This document shows positions 24,123 to 32,423 of a DNA stretch of 64,000 nucleotides, one piece after another. Source of the stretch: Phylloscopus collybita. Lineage: Eukaryota > Chordata > Aves > Passeriformes > Phylloscopidae. Positions within the stretch are counted from its first letter, which is position 1. Every line of letters begins with the position of its first letter. The notes below the pieces were generated by a model. It made no database searches and was not told where the DNA came from. It saw only the letters and a program-made list of their open reading frames with translations. Location of the stretch: positions 34,272,001-34,336,000 of the forward strand of contig JAJNNQ010000137.1 in assembly GCA_027886175.1 (NCBI GenBank), in the 5' to 3' direction. The translations under genes were made by a program, and so were the position numbers.

Positions 24123-24657
24123 TGTGGGAAACACTAAAAGCAAAAAAGATCTTTAGGAGCTGAAGGAGCAGGCCTCAAACAGAAAAAGCTGAGACCTCAG
24201 AATCTGCAGCAACTGAGAAAAGTTTGGAACTAGAAAAGATACAGTAGTATACAGTAGTATAGCAGACAAGGACATGGAAAACAAAGGCTGAGTTTTTAGG
24301 TTTGGCTTGAATAAATCATAACACTGCAGAAAATCTATGCCTGACAAGATAGTAAAAGGTCTTAAGCTTAGTAAGGGTATTGTGCATTGTTAATAGAGAA
24401 GCATACAAACGACTATTGTTTGAAGCAGGTGTACTTGTGATATAACTGATTGGTTAAAACAACTGTCTGTAAATTTTAGCAATATACTATTGGCTGAAAA
24501 ATTCTTAAGATGCTCTGTAACAGAGAAATCTGCAGCTACTGCTGGCATGCTGTGATCTATTGCTTTTGCTCAATTGTCTCTGCTTCTGTGAGGAGACTGA
24601 TTCATTAGAGAACTGCTTCCCCAGCAGTCCCATCCCGTTCCTGCCCACATCGCCACA
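24123..24657 (+). repeat. 5' LTR of the provirus
   Basis: About 535 bp, starting TGTGGG and ending CCACA, with TGTG/CACA inverted ends. It closely matches the 3' LTR for its first 400 bases, with roughly 25 mismatches by hand count, and less well with several indels after that. Two reverse CCAAT boxes (ATTGG at 24449-24453 and 24489-24493) lie where a U3 promoter would be. No canonical TATA box is obvious. The position that reads ATTAAA in the 3' LTR is changed here to ATTAGA, so the polyadenylation signal is weakened in this copy. The U3/R/U5 borders cannot be set by eye. Confidence 0.95.
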
Positions 24658-24660
24658 AAC

Positions 24661-24678
24661 TGGTGCCCCTGGTGTGAG
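24661..24678 (+). other. Primer-binding site, tRNA-Trp-like
   Basis: TGGTGCCCCTGGTGTGAG lies three bases after the LTR end. It matches the complement of the tRNA-Trp 3' end at 13 of the first 17 positions; two of the mismatches fit decay of CpG sites, and the first six bases match apart from one. tRNA-Trp is the primer of avian alpharetroviruses. The alternatives I considered (Lys, Pro, Gly, His) fit worse. Confidence 0.65.
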
Positions 24679-24833
24679 GAATCATCTCAGACTCCCTCAT
24701 GGACTGTGGATCATCAGCATTGGAAGCCCCAGCATAAATAAATTAGGATTTTCTCTTGAAAGTAAAGAGCTGCTGCTTTTTGCCACGGACTTCGGACAGA
24801 GTAAGGTGAGGAGGATCTCTGGGGGACCTTAAG
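24679..24833 (+). other. Proviral leader with candidate major splice donor
   Basis: The 155-base leader between primer site and gag contains AAG/GTGAGG at 24805/24806, a good 5' splice site in the usual place for making spliced env mRNA. Matching acceptor candidates near env are TTTCTACAG ending at 31355 and TTTGTAG ending at 31557. Packaging signals cannot be judged from sequence alone. Confidence 0.55.
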
Positions 24834-25388
24834 ATGGGGCAACATTTCTCCACACAGGAATGGGACGTTTTTAACCAGCTTGATACTCTTTTAAAAGATA
24901 AATCTCCTATAGATATCCAGAAAGATGAACTGAAAAACTTGCTGACTTGGGTCACTGCAAACTTTCAATCTATAAATTCAAAGTCTGCCTTCACTTATGA
25001 CTTCTGGAATGTGGTGAACAGGAAATTGTATAATGATATTTCTCTTAATAGAAATGCATCTGTTGCAAAATTATTCCCTGTATGCCGAGCATTGCTGGAA
25101 ATTTTTAAACAGACGAAAACCGTGAGCCCACCCTGGTCCAACACCGAAGCTACGGCAAAACAAGATGACCCTGTGCCTCTTTCCGTATGTCAGAACGAGC
25201 CTGTGTCTCCCACTGCACCTCCCAGCAATTCTGTCATTCAAAGCGGGTTTTTAAATCCCCTTTCTTCCCCTCGCGTATCCTCAACCCCCCCCAACCCTGC
25301 AAAACTTTTCTCCCATACTCCCTGCATACCAAATAGCGTGTTCAGTCCCTGTATCACATCCCTCCCGAACTTCAAGGTCTCAAACTAA
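24834..25388 (+). pseudogene. gag: Gag matrix part and start of spacer, truncated by frameshift
   Basis: An open stretch of 184 codons. The first about 95 residues are compact, with leucine- and tryptophan-containing helices that resemble the betaretroviral matrix (Gag p10-type) domain and a glycine at position 2 for myristoylation. From about residue 100 the sequence becomes Pro/Ser/Thr-rich and contains a PTAP budding motif, which recruits the ESCRT protein TSG101 in other retroviruses. The frame closes with TAA at 25386-25388, apparently because of an earlier one-base indel: the other frame is open from about 25255 and keeps the same Pro/Ser style. The C8 homopolymer at 25285-25292 is the likeliest slip point. 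Confidence 0.88.
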
Positions 25389-26565
25389 TTGTGTAAATAC
25401 CCCTGTATCGGGAAATCCTTTTTTATGTTCCTCAAAACAGCCCTCTGTCTCTGCCAGTTCTTTACAACCCTCCTCAATCAACTTGGGTGCTTCTGCAACC
25501 TCTCCCCTGTCTCTCCCCCCACCAAGTCCACACGGCACAGCTCTGCAGTCTCCGTTCTCCCCTCCTTCACCTGCAGCCTTTCAAATCATTCCTCCTGCTA
25601 CACACACAGCTTCACCGCTCAGGTCTCAGGGTTTGTCCGTCTCCCAGCTCGGGTACCCTGCGACTGCATCCCCTACACCTGGTGTGACCAACTCCTCTCA
25701 TTTCTCATCCCCCCCAGTCGTCACCATAGCTGCTCCGGTTTCTTCCATCCCCCAGCAAAGTCTTTTAATCCCCCCCAACCCTCTTCCCTGCTCTAATCCT
25801 GTCGCACAGCCACACATTAGCTTTGCAAATTCAATACCATCCCAGAACAGCCCTATACGCAATCCTCTTTCATTTGCTGTGTTATCTTTGCCAGTGCCTC
25901 CTGCATTTAACCAGCCTGTATGCTCACAGTTCCCTGCTTCACCTCTGGTGCCAATGCAGTTTGCAGCCTCCAAGGCACCTTGCCAACTTCTACCCGTTCC
26001 CATAGCATCAGCACACCCTCCCACTGCCTTCTCTGGCACAGAGGCAGCTTGGAACATCTCCGTTCCCAAGGCTTGCCCCTCTGCCCCCGAAGCAAGTGGG
26101 AGCGAACTAGCCTCTGTTCCCGGAGCTGTGAGCTCTGCCGATTCTTCTGCTGCTGCACCACTGAAACAGGCAGAGAGAGTTTTTATTGCTAACAATATGA
26201 GGAGTTTTCAAACTTTTTCTAATCCTCAGCCTGGACAGCCAGCCCAAGTGCCTCAGCCTGAAGCCACGCCTGAAGTTTCTCAGGCTGCAGTCACAGCACA
26301 GACACAGCCAATGCTTATAGCACAGATAGCTGTCTCTGCTCCTGGCTTACGAGAAGCTAAGACACTACATGCATCTTCTGCACAAGTACAAGATGCTGGA
26401 ATAAACTCAAAGGGTGGTCCTTCCTTACCTAATTCTGGTCCCACGAATTTAACACAGACTCCTGATTTTTCCCAGTCCAATCCAGAGGCTTCCTCAGTTT
26501 CTGAAAAAGCTGGGAGCCCTCAAGAAACCAATTCAGAAACTAATTTACCACTCTTAACTGATTGA
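25255..26565 (+). pseudogene. gag: Gag Pro/Ser/Ala-rich spacer domain
   Basis: More than 430 codons of low-complexity sequence rich in Pro, Ser, Ala, Thr and Gln, placed between matrix and capsid where betaretroviruses have pp/p12-type spacer proteins. No folded domain is evident. It includes a PSAP motif (26077-26088) that could act as a late domain. The frame stays open for about 1.3 kb until TGA at 26563-26565, after which the same frame continues into capsid. Coding DNA is notably C-rich on the + strand. Together with the tail of the preceding frame, the spacer is close to 500 codons, several times longer than in well-known relatives. Its job is unknown. Confidence 0.85.
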
Positions 26566-27804
26566 TCTGATATCAAAACAAATCTTAAACAAGATAAGGA
26601 TTCTGATTTTTCAAATGAAAAATTCCTAGCCATGCCTGTAAGATATGGTAGGAATAACCGAAATCCCCAATATAAGACTATGTCACATCATGATATTAAA
26701 AAACTTAGACAAGCAGCAAAGGATAGTGGACTGACTTCTCATTATTTTAATAATGTGGTGAAAAGTATTTTTAACTCTTATGAGCTTGTTCCAACAGATT
26801 GTCGCAATGTGGCTTCCATGATCCTAACCAACTTGCAGTACATGTTATGGGACATGGAGTGGAAAAAGCATCTCAACGAGTTAACTAAAAAGTATGAAGG
26901 TAGTCCTTTTGCTCATTTTACTGTTGCCCAGCTGGCTGGAGATCCTCCATATGATAAGCCTGAAGATCAGGCAGGTGATATGCCTAGGGCCGTGCTTGAT
27001 GACATAAAAAATGCTGCTAGAAGGGCCTTGCTCACTGTTGAACCAGCAGGTGGTCACATAAATGCTTACCCTACAATAATGCAAGGTGAAACTGAACCCT
27101 ATGGTGCTTTCCTAGATCGACTAACACAAGCTGTTGAAAGGCAGTGCTCAGATGAACGGGCACACCCCTATATCCTTAAAAACCTTGCTTTTACTAATGC
27201 AAATGACGAATGCAAGAAAGTTATTTTAGCTTTGCCTGATCAGTTCCCAACTATCCCTCAAATGCTTTCGGCTTGCAGTAAGCTTGGCACACCCCAGCAC
27301 TTTGCTAAGGTACAAGCTAATGTCCTTGGGGAGCAGATTGCAAAATCTCAAAATTCATTTGGAGAAAAGTTGGGAGAAATATTGGGAGATAAACTTGAAA
27401 GGGTCCTGGAGGCTCAAATGAAAACTATTGAAAAAACCCTTGCAGCTGTGAAAGTAGAGCCTGCAAAAGGGGCTTGTTTTAGTTGTGGGAAATCTGGACA
27501 TCTGAAAAAGGATTGCCCTGCACCAGCAGCACAAACTAAGCCCCTCTCTGTTTGCCCTCGATGTCGAAAAGGGAAACATCTTGCAAGATTCTGTCGTTCT
27601 TTATTTGATGTTGAAGGTAATCCTCTGTCGTTAAACTCAATAAAGAGGGCGGGCCACCGCATGGCAGAACAAGTAGTGGCACCCCAGTTGCCAGCTGCCC
27701 AGATGTCATATATGGCCCTGCCACCCATTCCCCAAGTGGCTCCTCAGGCATCAATCCCCCAGGGGCCTCCACCTTATTATCCCCAGGGGCAAGGTTTGAG
27801 CTAG
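26566..27804 (+). pseudogene. gag: Gag capsid and nucleocapsid part
   Basis: Open from just after the TGA to the natural stop. Capsid begins near 26632 (PVRYGRN) and is helical. The major homology region lies at 27082-27123, with the expected Gln, Glu, Phe and Arg-Leu positions, which mark orthoretroviral capsids. A Lys/Glu-rich helix follows at about 27360-27460. Nucleocapsid has two CCHC zinc knuckles, at 27475-27516 and 27553-27594, both with all metal ligands intact. A tail of about 70 residues after the second knuckle ends with PPPY at 27766-27777, a NEDD4-type late motif in an unusual place. This is the best-preserved part of the provirus. Confidence 0.93.
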
Positions 27805-28157
27805 CAACTTCAAAATTAATATGCTTTTCAAAAGACTTTTGTTATGAAGGTATTTCTACAGGAATTACTGGCATTTCCCAACAAAGACAAGTTTTTTTAG
27901 TCATAGGCAAGGACAGCAACAGAATTCTCAGACTTTCAGTTCTTCCAGCTGTTGTTTCAATAAACTGTAATGAGGAGCTAATAATTTGATCTCCTGCATT
28001 CAGTATTCCTATGGTGATTCCACTGAGGACACCTATTGCTATTGCTTTTGCTTTACCTATGGATGCATCTAAACAAATTGTGTGCCCAAAGGTGTCTCTT
28101 GGGAGCTCTATCCCAGGTCCTGATGTCCTTTGGGTGGAACATGTGGGCCATAGCTGA
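27621..28157 (+). pseudogene. pro: pro, N-terminal degenerate dUTPase-like part
   Basis: Reads in the -1 frame relative to gag, overlapping it by 184 bases. After the overlap, residues encoded by about 27890-28060 (a VIGKDSNRILRL block, then VLPAVVS, then a Glu-containing segment, then IAIAFALP) resemble the order of conserved motifs in a dUTPase, which betaretroviruses carry just before protease. Key residues of the dUTPase motifs look changed, and in-frame TGAs at 27987-27989 and 28155-28157 break it. The family assignment is by motif order only; a profile search would settle it. The following protease lies one frame away, so a further indel occurred near 28150-28185. Confidence 0.5.
27630..27636 (+). 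promoter_or_regulatory. Candidate gag/pro -1 ribosomal slip site (GTTAAAC)
   Basis: G TTA AAC is in phase with gag codons and lies nine bases after the -1 frame opens (last -1 frame stop TAA at 27618-27620). The same heptamer is a known slip site in equine arteritis virus. GC-rich sequence follows at 27645-27660, with a possible GCGG-GCCA-CCGC hairpin (27649-27660) or a GCCAC/GTGGC stem (27653-27657 with 27676-27680). The spacing is longer than usual, so the stimulatory structure is uncertain. Confidence 0.6.
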
Positions 28158-28179
28158 CCGGAGCTGACTTGTGGCCTGA

Positions 28180-28479
28180 CTCACCTTGGCAGAACTGTTT
28201 ATATTACAGGCATATAAACAGTTAGACACTGGCACAAATGTCACAACGATCTCTCACAGGTGCTGGCCAAGTGATGGGAATTTGGTATCACCTATGGGCA
28301 CCCTCACAGGGATCGGAGGTGCCACTGTGTGTTTGCAAAATGAATCTATGATTACTATTACAGGTCATGAAAGGAAGACAGCAACAGTACGTCCTTTCGT
28401 TGTGCAAAAGCCTCTCACAGTATGGGGGAGAGACGTACTGTCCCAGTGGGGAGCAAAACTGGAAGTGGGCCAGGGATGA
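28180..28479 (+). pseudogene. pro: pro, retropepsin (aspartic protease) part
   Basis: About 97 codons giving a retroviral protease, which works as a dimer to cut Gag and Pol. The catalytic DTG is intact at 28225-28233, within LDTGTNVTTIS. A glycine-rich flap (GIGGA) follows, and near the C-terminus a GRDVL block matches the conserved last helix. There is no in-frame start: the region would be reached by frameshifting and is now separated from the upstream pro part by an indel. It ends with TGA at 28477-28479. The next gene, pol, is in the -1 frame and opens at 28371, giving an overlap of about 109 bases, but no clear slip heptamer was found there. Confidence 0.85.
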
Positions 28480-28890
28480 TGACTGTGCCAAAACCTACCA
28501 CTCTAAAGCTGTTATGGAAAACTGATTTTCCTGTTTGGATTGATCAATGGCCTTTATCAGAGAAAAAGATGAGTATTCTTAAGAATCTGGTAAAGGAGCA
28601 GTTGCAAAAAGGTCACATCACACCCATGAGCAGTCCTTGGAATTCATCGATGTTCATCGTCCATAAGAAAGCTTCTGACTCCTGGAGATTGCTCCATGAC
28701 CTGAGAAAAATCAATGGAGTTATCGAGGACATGGGTCCTCTGCAGCCTGGACTTCCCTCTCTATCAATGATTCCAAAAAACTGGCCTCCTATTATCATTG
28801 ATTTAAAGGACTGTTTTTTCAATGTACCACCTCACCCAGAAGATGGCCTGAGTTTCACCTTTTGGGTTCCAGCTATCACTCGAGGAGAAC
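28371..28890 (+). pseudogene. pol: pol, reverse transcriptase fingers and palm, first part
   Basis: Frame opens at 28371 inside pro and codes the start of RT, the enzyme that copies viral RNA into DNA. From about 28515 it shows the usual RT opening (tryptophan- and proline-containing entry segment, a Lys-rich helix, then a WRLLHDLRKIN block). Motif A with its catalytic Asp is at 28800-28802, followed by Lys-Asp-Cys-Phe-Phe. The reading frame is intact to 28890, where a 310-bp foreign LTR has been inserted. RT resumes at 29207 in a frame shifted by one, exactly as 316 added bases predict. Confidence 0.92.
28885..28890. repeat. Target-site duplication of the nested LTR, left copy
   Basis: GAGAAC before the nested LTR; the identical six bases follow it at 29201-29206. 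Confidence 0.88.
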
Positions 28891-29200
28891 TGTCGCTGTG
28901 GGACACAATGAAGGAGACGCAGACTCATCAGAAGGCTGTGTGGACTCCTAAGGAGGAGCCCCCAGGTTTATATTCTAAACCTATTTTATATCTTTTACAA
29001 ATGTGCCCACCTTAGAGGTGGGACCCCTGGAACCATTGGTCACTCACAGAGACCACCACGCGAAGTCCCTCCCATGGGAAAGTGTGTGGAAAACATGTTA
29101 AGTTTACAAACAGCGTGACCTTGTTCAGCAATTCTACAGGACTTCTACAGGAGCAAGACTCCCAAAAACCAAAACATGACAGGCACGAATCGTGGCTACA
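28891..29200 (+). mobile_element. Nested solo LTR (310 bp) inside RT
   Basis: Starts TGTCGC and ends GCTACA, with TGT/ACA inverted ends, and is flanked by GAGAAC on both sides (28885-28890 and 29201-29206). It is unlike the outer LTRs. RT coding sequence stops at the left edge and continues at the right edge one frame over, and 310 + 6 bases gives precisely that shift. It contains a TATA-like stretch at about 28968-28994 and no coding. The orientation is not certain. A solo LTR forms when the two LTRs of a provirus recombine, so a second retrovirus once integrated here. The 6-bp duplication suggests another class II element. Confidence 0.88.
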
Positions 29201-29206
29201 GAGAAC

Positions 29207-30072
29207 CATTGCAGAGGTATCACTGGAAATCTCTACGGCAAGAGATGAAGAACTCCTCCACAATTTGTCAACATTTTGTGGCACAAGCTCTGTCTGCAGC
29301 TCAACAGAAGCATCCATGATCTATAATTCTACACTATATGGATGATTTGCTTATTGCAGCACCAACACAGACAGAGATGGAGCAGACTCGTGACAGTGTT
29401 GTTGCTGAAATTCAAAATGCTGGACTGGAAATTTCTACATTCAAGATTCAAGAAATGCCACCCTGGAAATACTTGGGATGGAGGATGACGGAACAAAGAA
29501 TCACGCCACAGAAAATACAACTCCGGACCAGTGTCAACACCTTGCAGGATCTACAATAGCTTCTAGGAGAAATTAATTGGGTGAGACCTGCTTTGGGAAT
29601 CTCCAATGATGTACTTGCTCCATTTTTTGACTTATTAAAAGGGGACTGTGACATTAAACCTCTTAGGACCCTAAAACCTGAAGCTCAAGCAGCCTTTGAA
29701 AAAGTCACAGAGGCTTTCCATAGGAGACAAGCCCATCATTGTATTCCAGAAAAGGTCCTTTTCCTTGCAGTTTTGGGAGAAAAATTACAACTTTATGGTC
29801 TCAATTTTCAATGGGACTGTTCTGAAAGGGATCCTTTATTAATAATAGAATGGGTTTTTCTCTCTTACTGGTCTCCAAAAACAGTTTTTACAACTATGGA
29901 AATGATAGCACAAATTGTAATTAGAGCCAGAACAAGATTGTTAACTTTGGCAGGACAAGATTTTGCAGTTATCTATTTGCCTTTGAAAAAAGATTATCTT
30001 GATTGGGCATTGCAAAATTCAGATGATTTGCAAAATGCATTGTTAAACTTTTCAGGTGTTTGTTCCACCTGA
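29207..30072 (+). pseudogene. pol: pol, reverse transcriptase palm, thumb and connection
   Basis: Continues RT after the nested LTR. The motif B block (WKSLRQEMKNSSTICQ) has substitutions at its usually conserved Pro-Gln-Gly and Ser-Pro residues. The catalytic YMDD box is intact at 29335-29346. In-frame stops are TGA at 29317-29319 and TAG at 29557-29559, both one base from likely sense codons (CGA, CAG). The conserved start of the thumb (leucine-glycine then Asn-Trp and Arg-Pro) lies at 29563-29590. Thumb and connection continue in the same frame to TGA at 30070-30072, but the coding has already slipped by about 30057, and a third frame carries on to about 30150. Confidence 0.9.
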
Positions 30073-30620
30073 AAAGTTTGTTGTTCCATTGTTCCATTCA
30101 TTATCCAGCTCACAAATTGTTACAAGCAAAGTTGAGTTTCAGGGAGAAACCCATGTTAAGTGAAGAACCTTTGAGTGTTATAACTCTCTTCACTGATGGG
30201 TCAGGTAAGACACATAAATCAGTAATAGTATGGTCAAATCAAACAACTAAAACTTGGGAATCAGACATTCAAACAAAGCAAGGGTCTCCTCAAATCACCA
30301 ATCTCACTGCTGTGGCTAGGGCCTTTTGGCTCTTTCCACAACTTTTTAATTTAATTACAGATTCAGCTTATGTTGCTAATGTGGTTAAGAAAAGAGAAGG
30401 GTCAATTTTAAAGGATATTGGCAATGATACCTTATATCATTGGCTTTCATTTCTTTATACAATTTTGCAATACAGAACTCATCCATATTTTGTTTCTCAT
30501 ATTAGGGCTCATTCCTTGCTGCCAGGATTTCTGGCAGAAGGAAATGCAAGAGCAGATAGACTGACAATGATTGCCTTGAACACCTTGCCAGATATTTTTG
30601 AACAGGCAAAACTGAGTCAT
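30055..30620 (+). pseudogene. pol: pol, RNase H domain
   Basis: RNase H removes the RNA strand during reverse transcription. After two small frame changes (about 30057 and 30155) the domain reads to the integrase border. The first catalytic Asp is in TDGSG (30195-30197), the third in TDSAYV (30360-30362), and the last in GNARAD (30555-30557). The catalytic Glu position, in the helix after SPQIT, is Asn (AAT, 30300-30302), so the active site lacks one of four carboxylates. The HIRAHS..PG block typical of retroviral RNase H is well kept. Domain order and spacing fit a class II pol. Confidence 0.85.
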
Positions 30621-31480
30621 GTTTTTTTTTTTTCACCAAAACGCACAGGCACTTATGCGGACGTTTTGTATTTCAAAAAGTCAAGCCAAAGCCATCATTA
30701 GTATTTGTCCTGATTATCAGCTTGTGCATCCCCCTGCTTTTACAGGAGCTGTCAATCTAAGAGGTTTGAAAGTTTGCAATTATGGCAAACAGACATCACT
30801 AAATACCCTTCTTTTGGGAAATTTAAAAATATCCACGTGTCAGTGGACACATTCTCAGGTGTAGTTTTTGCCTCTGTCCACACAGAAGAAACAGGTAATC
30901 ATGTTTGTCAACATTTTTTGCAAGCTTTTGCTTCATTAGGTGTACCCCAAGAGGTAAAAACAGATAATAGCACTGCATATATATCTCAAAAATTGGCTTC
31001 ATTTTTAATGAATTGGGGTGTTCTGTTCATCATACCTTTGGTATTCCTCACTCCCCCACAGGTCAAGCAATTGTTGAAAGAACACATCACACGTTAAAGC
31101 GCCTTTTAGATCAACAGAGGGGAGGAGTAGAGGCAACACCACAGATGAGGTTGAGCAAAGCTTTGTATATTTTTAATTTTTTAAACAGCTCTTTTGCAGA
31201 ACCTGACCCACCAATTTTTAGGCATTTTTTAAATAACACACAGACGAAACTGAAAGAAAATCCTCCTGTTTTAATCAGGAACCCTGCAACAGGACAAATT
31301 GAAGGTCCTTTTTGACTAATAACTTGGGGCAAAGGGTATGTTTGTGTTTCTACAGGTGCCAGACCTAAGTGGGCTCCAGCAAAGAACATCAAACCATACA
31401 AGAATGCGCTGACGAGCCCAAGAGCGAAGAAACAGGCACGCAGATGTGAGCCAAGCAGAGAGACTACAGGCCACGCCTGA
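30580..31480 (+). pseudogene. pol: pol, integrase
   Basis: Integrase joins viral DNA to the host chromosome. The N-terminal HHCC zinc domain is split by a T12 run (30622-30633) that shifts the frame between its two histidines; its second cysteine is changed to Tyr (CPDYQ). The core has both catalytic Asp residues (30792-30794 and 30963-30965) and the Glu (31076-31078, in GQAIVERTHH), but further frame changes at about 30775 and 31015-31026 separate them. A stop TGA at 31313-31315 precedes the C-terminal DNA-binding fold (WGKGYVCV and a W-A-P block). The natural end is TGA at 31478-31480, just before env. Confidence 0.88.
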
Positions 31481-31724
31481 CATCCCTTCTTCACCTATGG
31501 AACCTGCAAACCCTAATTTTATGTTGATGCTAAATACGTGAATTGCTGCTTTTGTAGAGCTTTTTTTGGCAGAAGTGTGGTTTTCATTGTGTTACGAAAT
31601 TAGAAATACTGTGTTTTCTCATTGGCTTCCAAAAAGTGAAATTAAGATTGGAAGGAACAAAAGCAGAACTTGCAAACTGAAATATATGGGAAAGTCTTTT
31701 GCCAAAAAATAGCTCACAAGAGGT
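31481..31724 (+). other. pol-env junction, possible decayed Env leader
   Basis: In the env frame an ATG at 31497 is followed by about 76 codons with stops at 31539-31541 (TGA) and 31710-31712 (TAG), then the ATG at 31725. Alpharetroviral Env has a long leader, so this may be its remains. Splice-acceptor candidates end at 31355 and 31557. Confidence 0.4.
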
Positions 31725-32423
31725 ATGGAACGAAGTCGAGTGTTATATTAGTATTGGCTGGTTTTGTTTGCTTTTTGCTGTGCAGATTTACCTGTAGAAC
31801 AACCAAAAACAAATGTTTGGGTGACTTTAGCTAAGGCAGCAGGTTCGGACACAATTTGCCTGTCCAATTCAAGCCCAGAAAAGCCTTTTTCAACTTGTCT
31901 AGTTGGTGCGCCAGTAAAAGTTTGGCCAGTACCTGTATATTACTACCTCTTGACCAAAAGGCAAATTAATAATAAGCCAGGTGAGATTGCTAACAGGAGC
32001 AATCCTGTGATTGATTGAGACATTTGGACCAGAAAACTTCCTAAAGCACTTTCTGGGGTCCAAGAACTGGAAATCCTTTGTTCTTTGACAATGGATTTCT
32101 GTCTTACATTTTCAGATGACAATTGGCAAGAAAATTACTTTCCAAGGTATAATGTCACTCCCATTTGTCCTGCTTACAGAAATTCAAGGTTTTGGTGTAA
32201 TTACTCAGATAATCAGAATGGATTATCTGAGGTTGACCAATATCCACAACAATTACCAAAAGGATATTGGTTCATCTGTGGAGATAGGGCTTGGCAAGGC
32301 ATTCCATCACTCCTTGAGGGTTGTTCTTTGACAATGGATTTCTGTCCATGTAGCATTGGGCAACTTACTGTACTGGCACCTAGTGCTAAAACAGTCATCA
32401 AGAAAAAACATAGAGGAAAAAGA
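31725..32423 (+). pseudogene. env: env, surface (SU) subunit
   Basis: SU binds the receptor. From ATG 31725 the frame has a TAG at 31749-31751 and then a hydrophobic signal-peptide-like stretch (YWLVLFAFCCA), with likely cleavage before Asp. A TGA at 32016-32018 breaks the frame again. Cysteine pattern and blocks such as GDRAWQG (about 32280-32300) and GQLTVLAP resemble SU of the avian sarcoma-leukosis group rather than betaretroviruses. Possible N-glycosylation sites occur (NVT, NYS). SU ends with a basic RGKR furin-type site at 32412-32423. A 26-bp block at 32078-32103 is repeated exactly at 32321-32346, adding about nine residues in the second place. Confidence 0.82.
32078..32346 (+). repeat. 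26-bp perfect direct repeat within env
   Basis: Identical 26-base copies at 32078-32103 and 32321-32346, 243 bases apart. The second copy interrupts a conserved SU block, suggesting that it is the inserted one. Confidence 0.9.

Larger units (their letters stand above)
24834..27804 (+). pseudogene. gag: gag pseudogene (matrix, long spacer, capsid, nucleocapsid)
   Basis: Encodes the structural polyprotein that assembles at the membrane and packages RNA. The start ATG has A at -3 and G at +4, and the N-terminus (MGQHFS) fits N-myristoylation. The whole region is about 990 codons, far above the 580-700 usual in alpha- and betaretroviruses. The extra length is a Pro/Ser/Ala-rich spacer. There are two breaks: a one-base frame change, probably in the C8 run at 25285-25292, and an in-frame TGA at 26563-26565. 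The natural stop is TAG at 27802-27804. The 3' part overlaps pro in the -1 frame. Late-domain motifs are PTAP (25209-25220), PSAP (26077-26088) and PPPY (27766-27777). Confidence 0.93.

Noticed and set aside
25698..26195. Minus-strand open frame opposite the Gag spacer
   Set aside because: Shadow of the Pro/Ser/Ala-rich gag frame; no start context or motif of its own.
28371..28479. Pro/pol slip site
   Set aside because: The overlap exists, but no heptamer of the X XXY YYZ kind is in phase; candidates such as GCAAAAC are out of pattern.
28891..29181. Nested element ending at GACA (29181) with TGTC/GACA ends
   Set aside because: Flanks then show no duplication and the frame shift does not fit. 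Ending at 29200 gives a perfect GAGAAC duplication and the correct frame.
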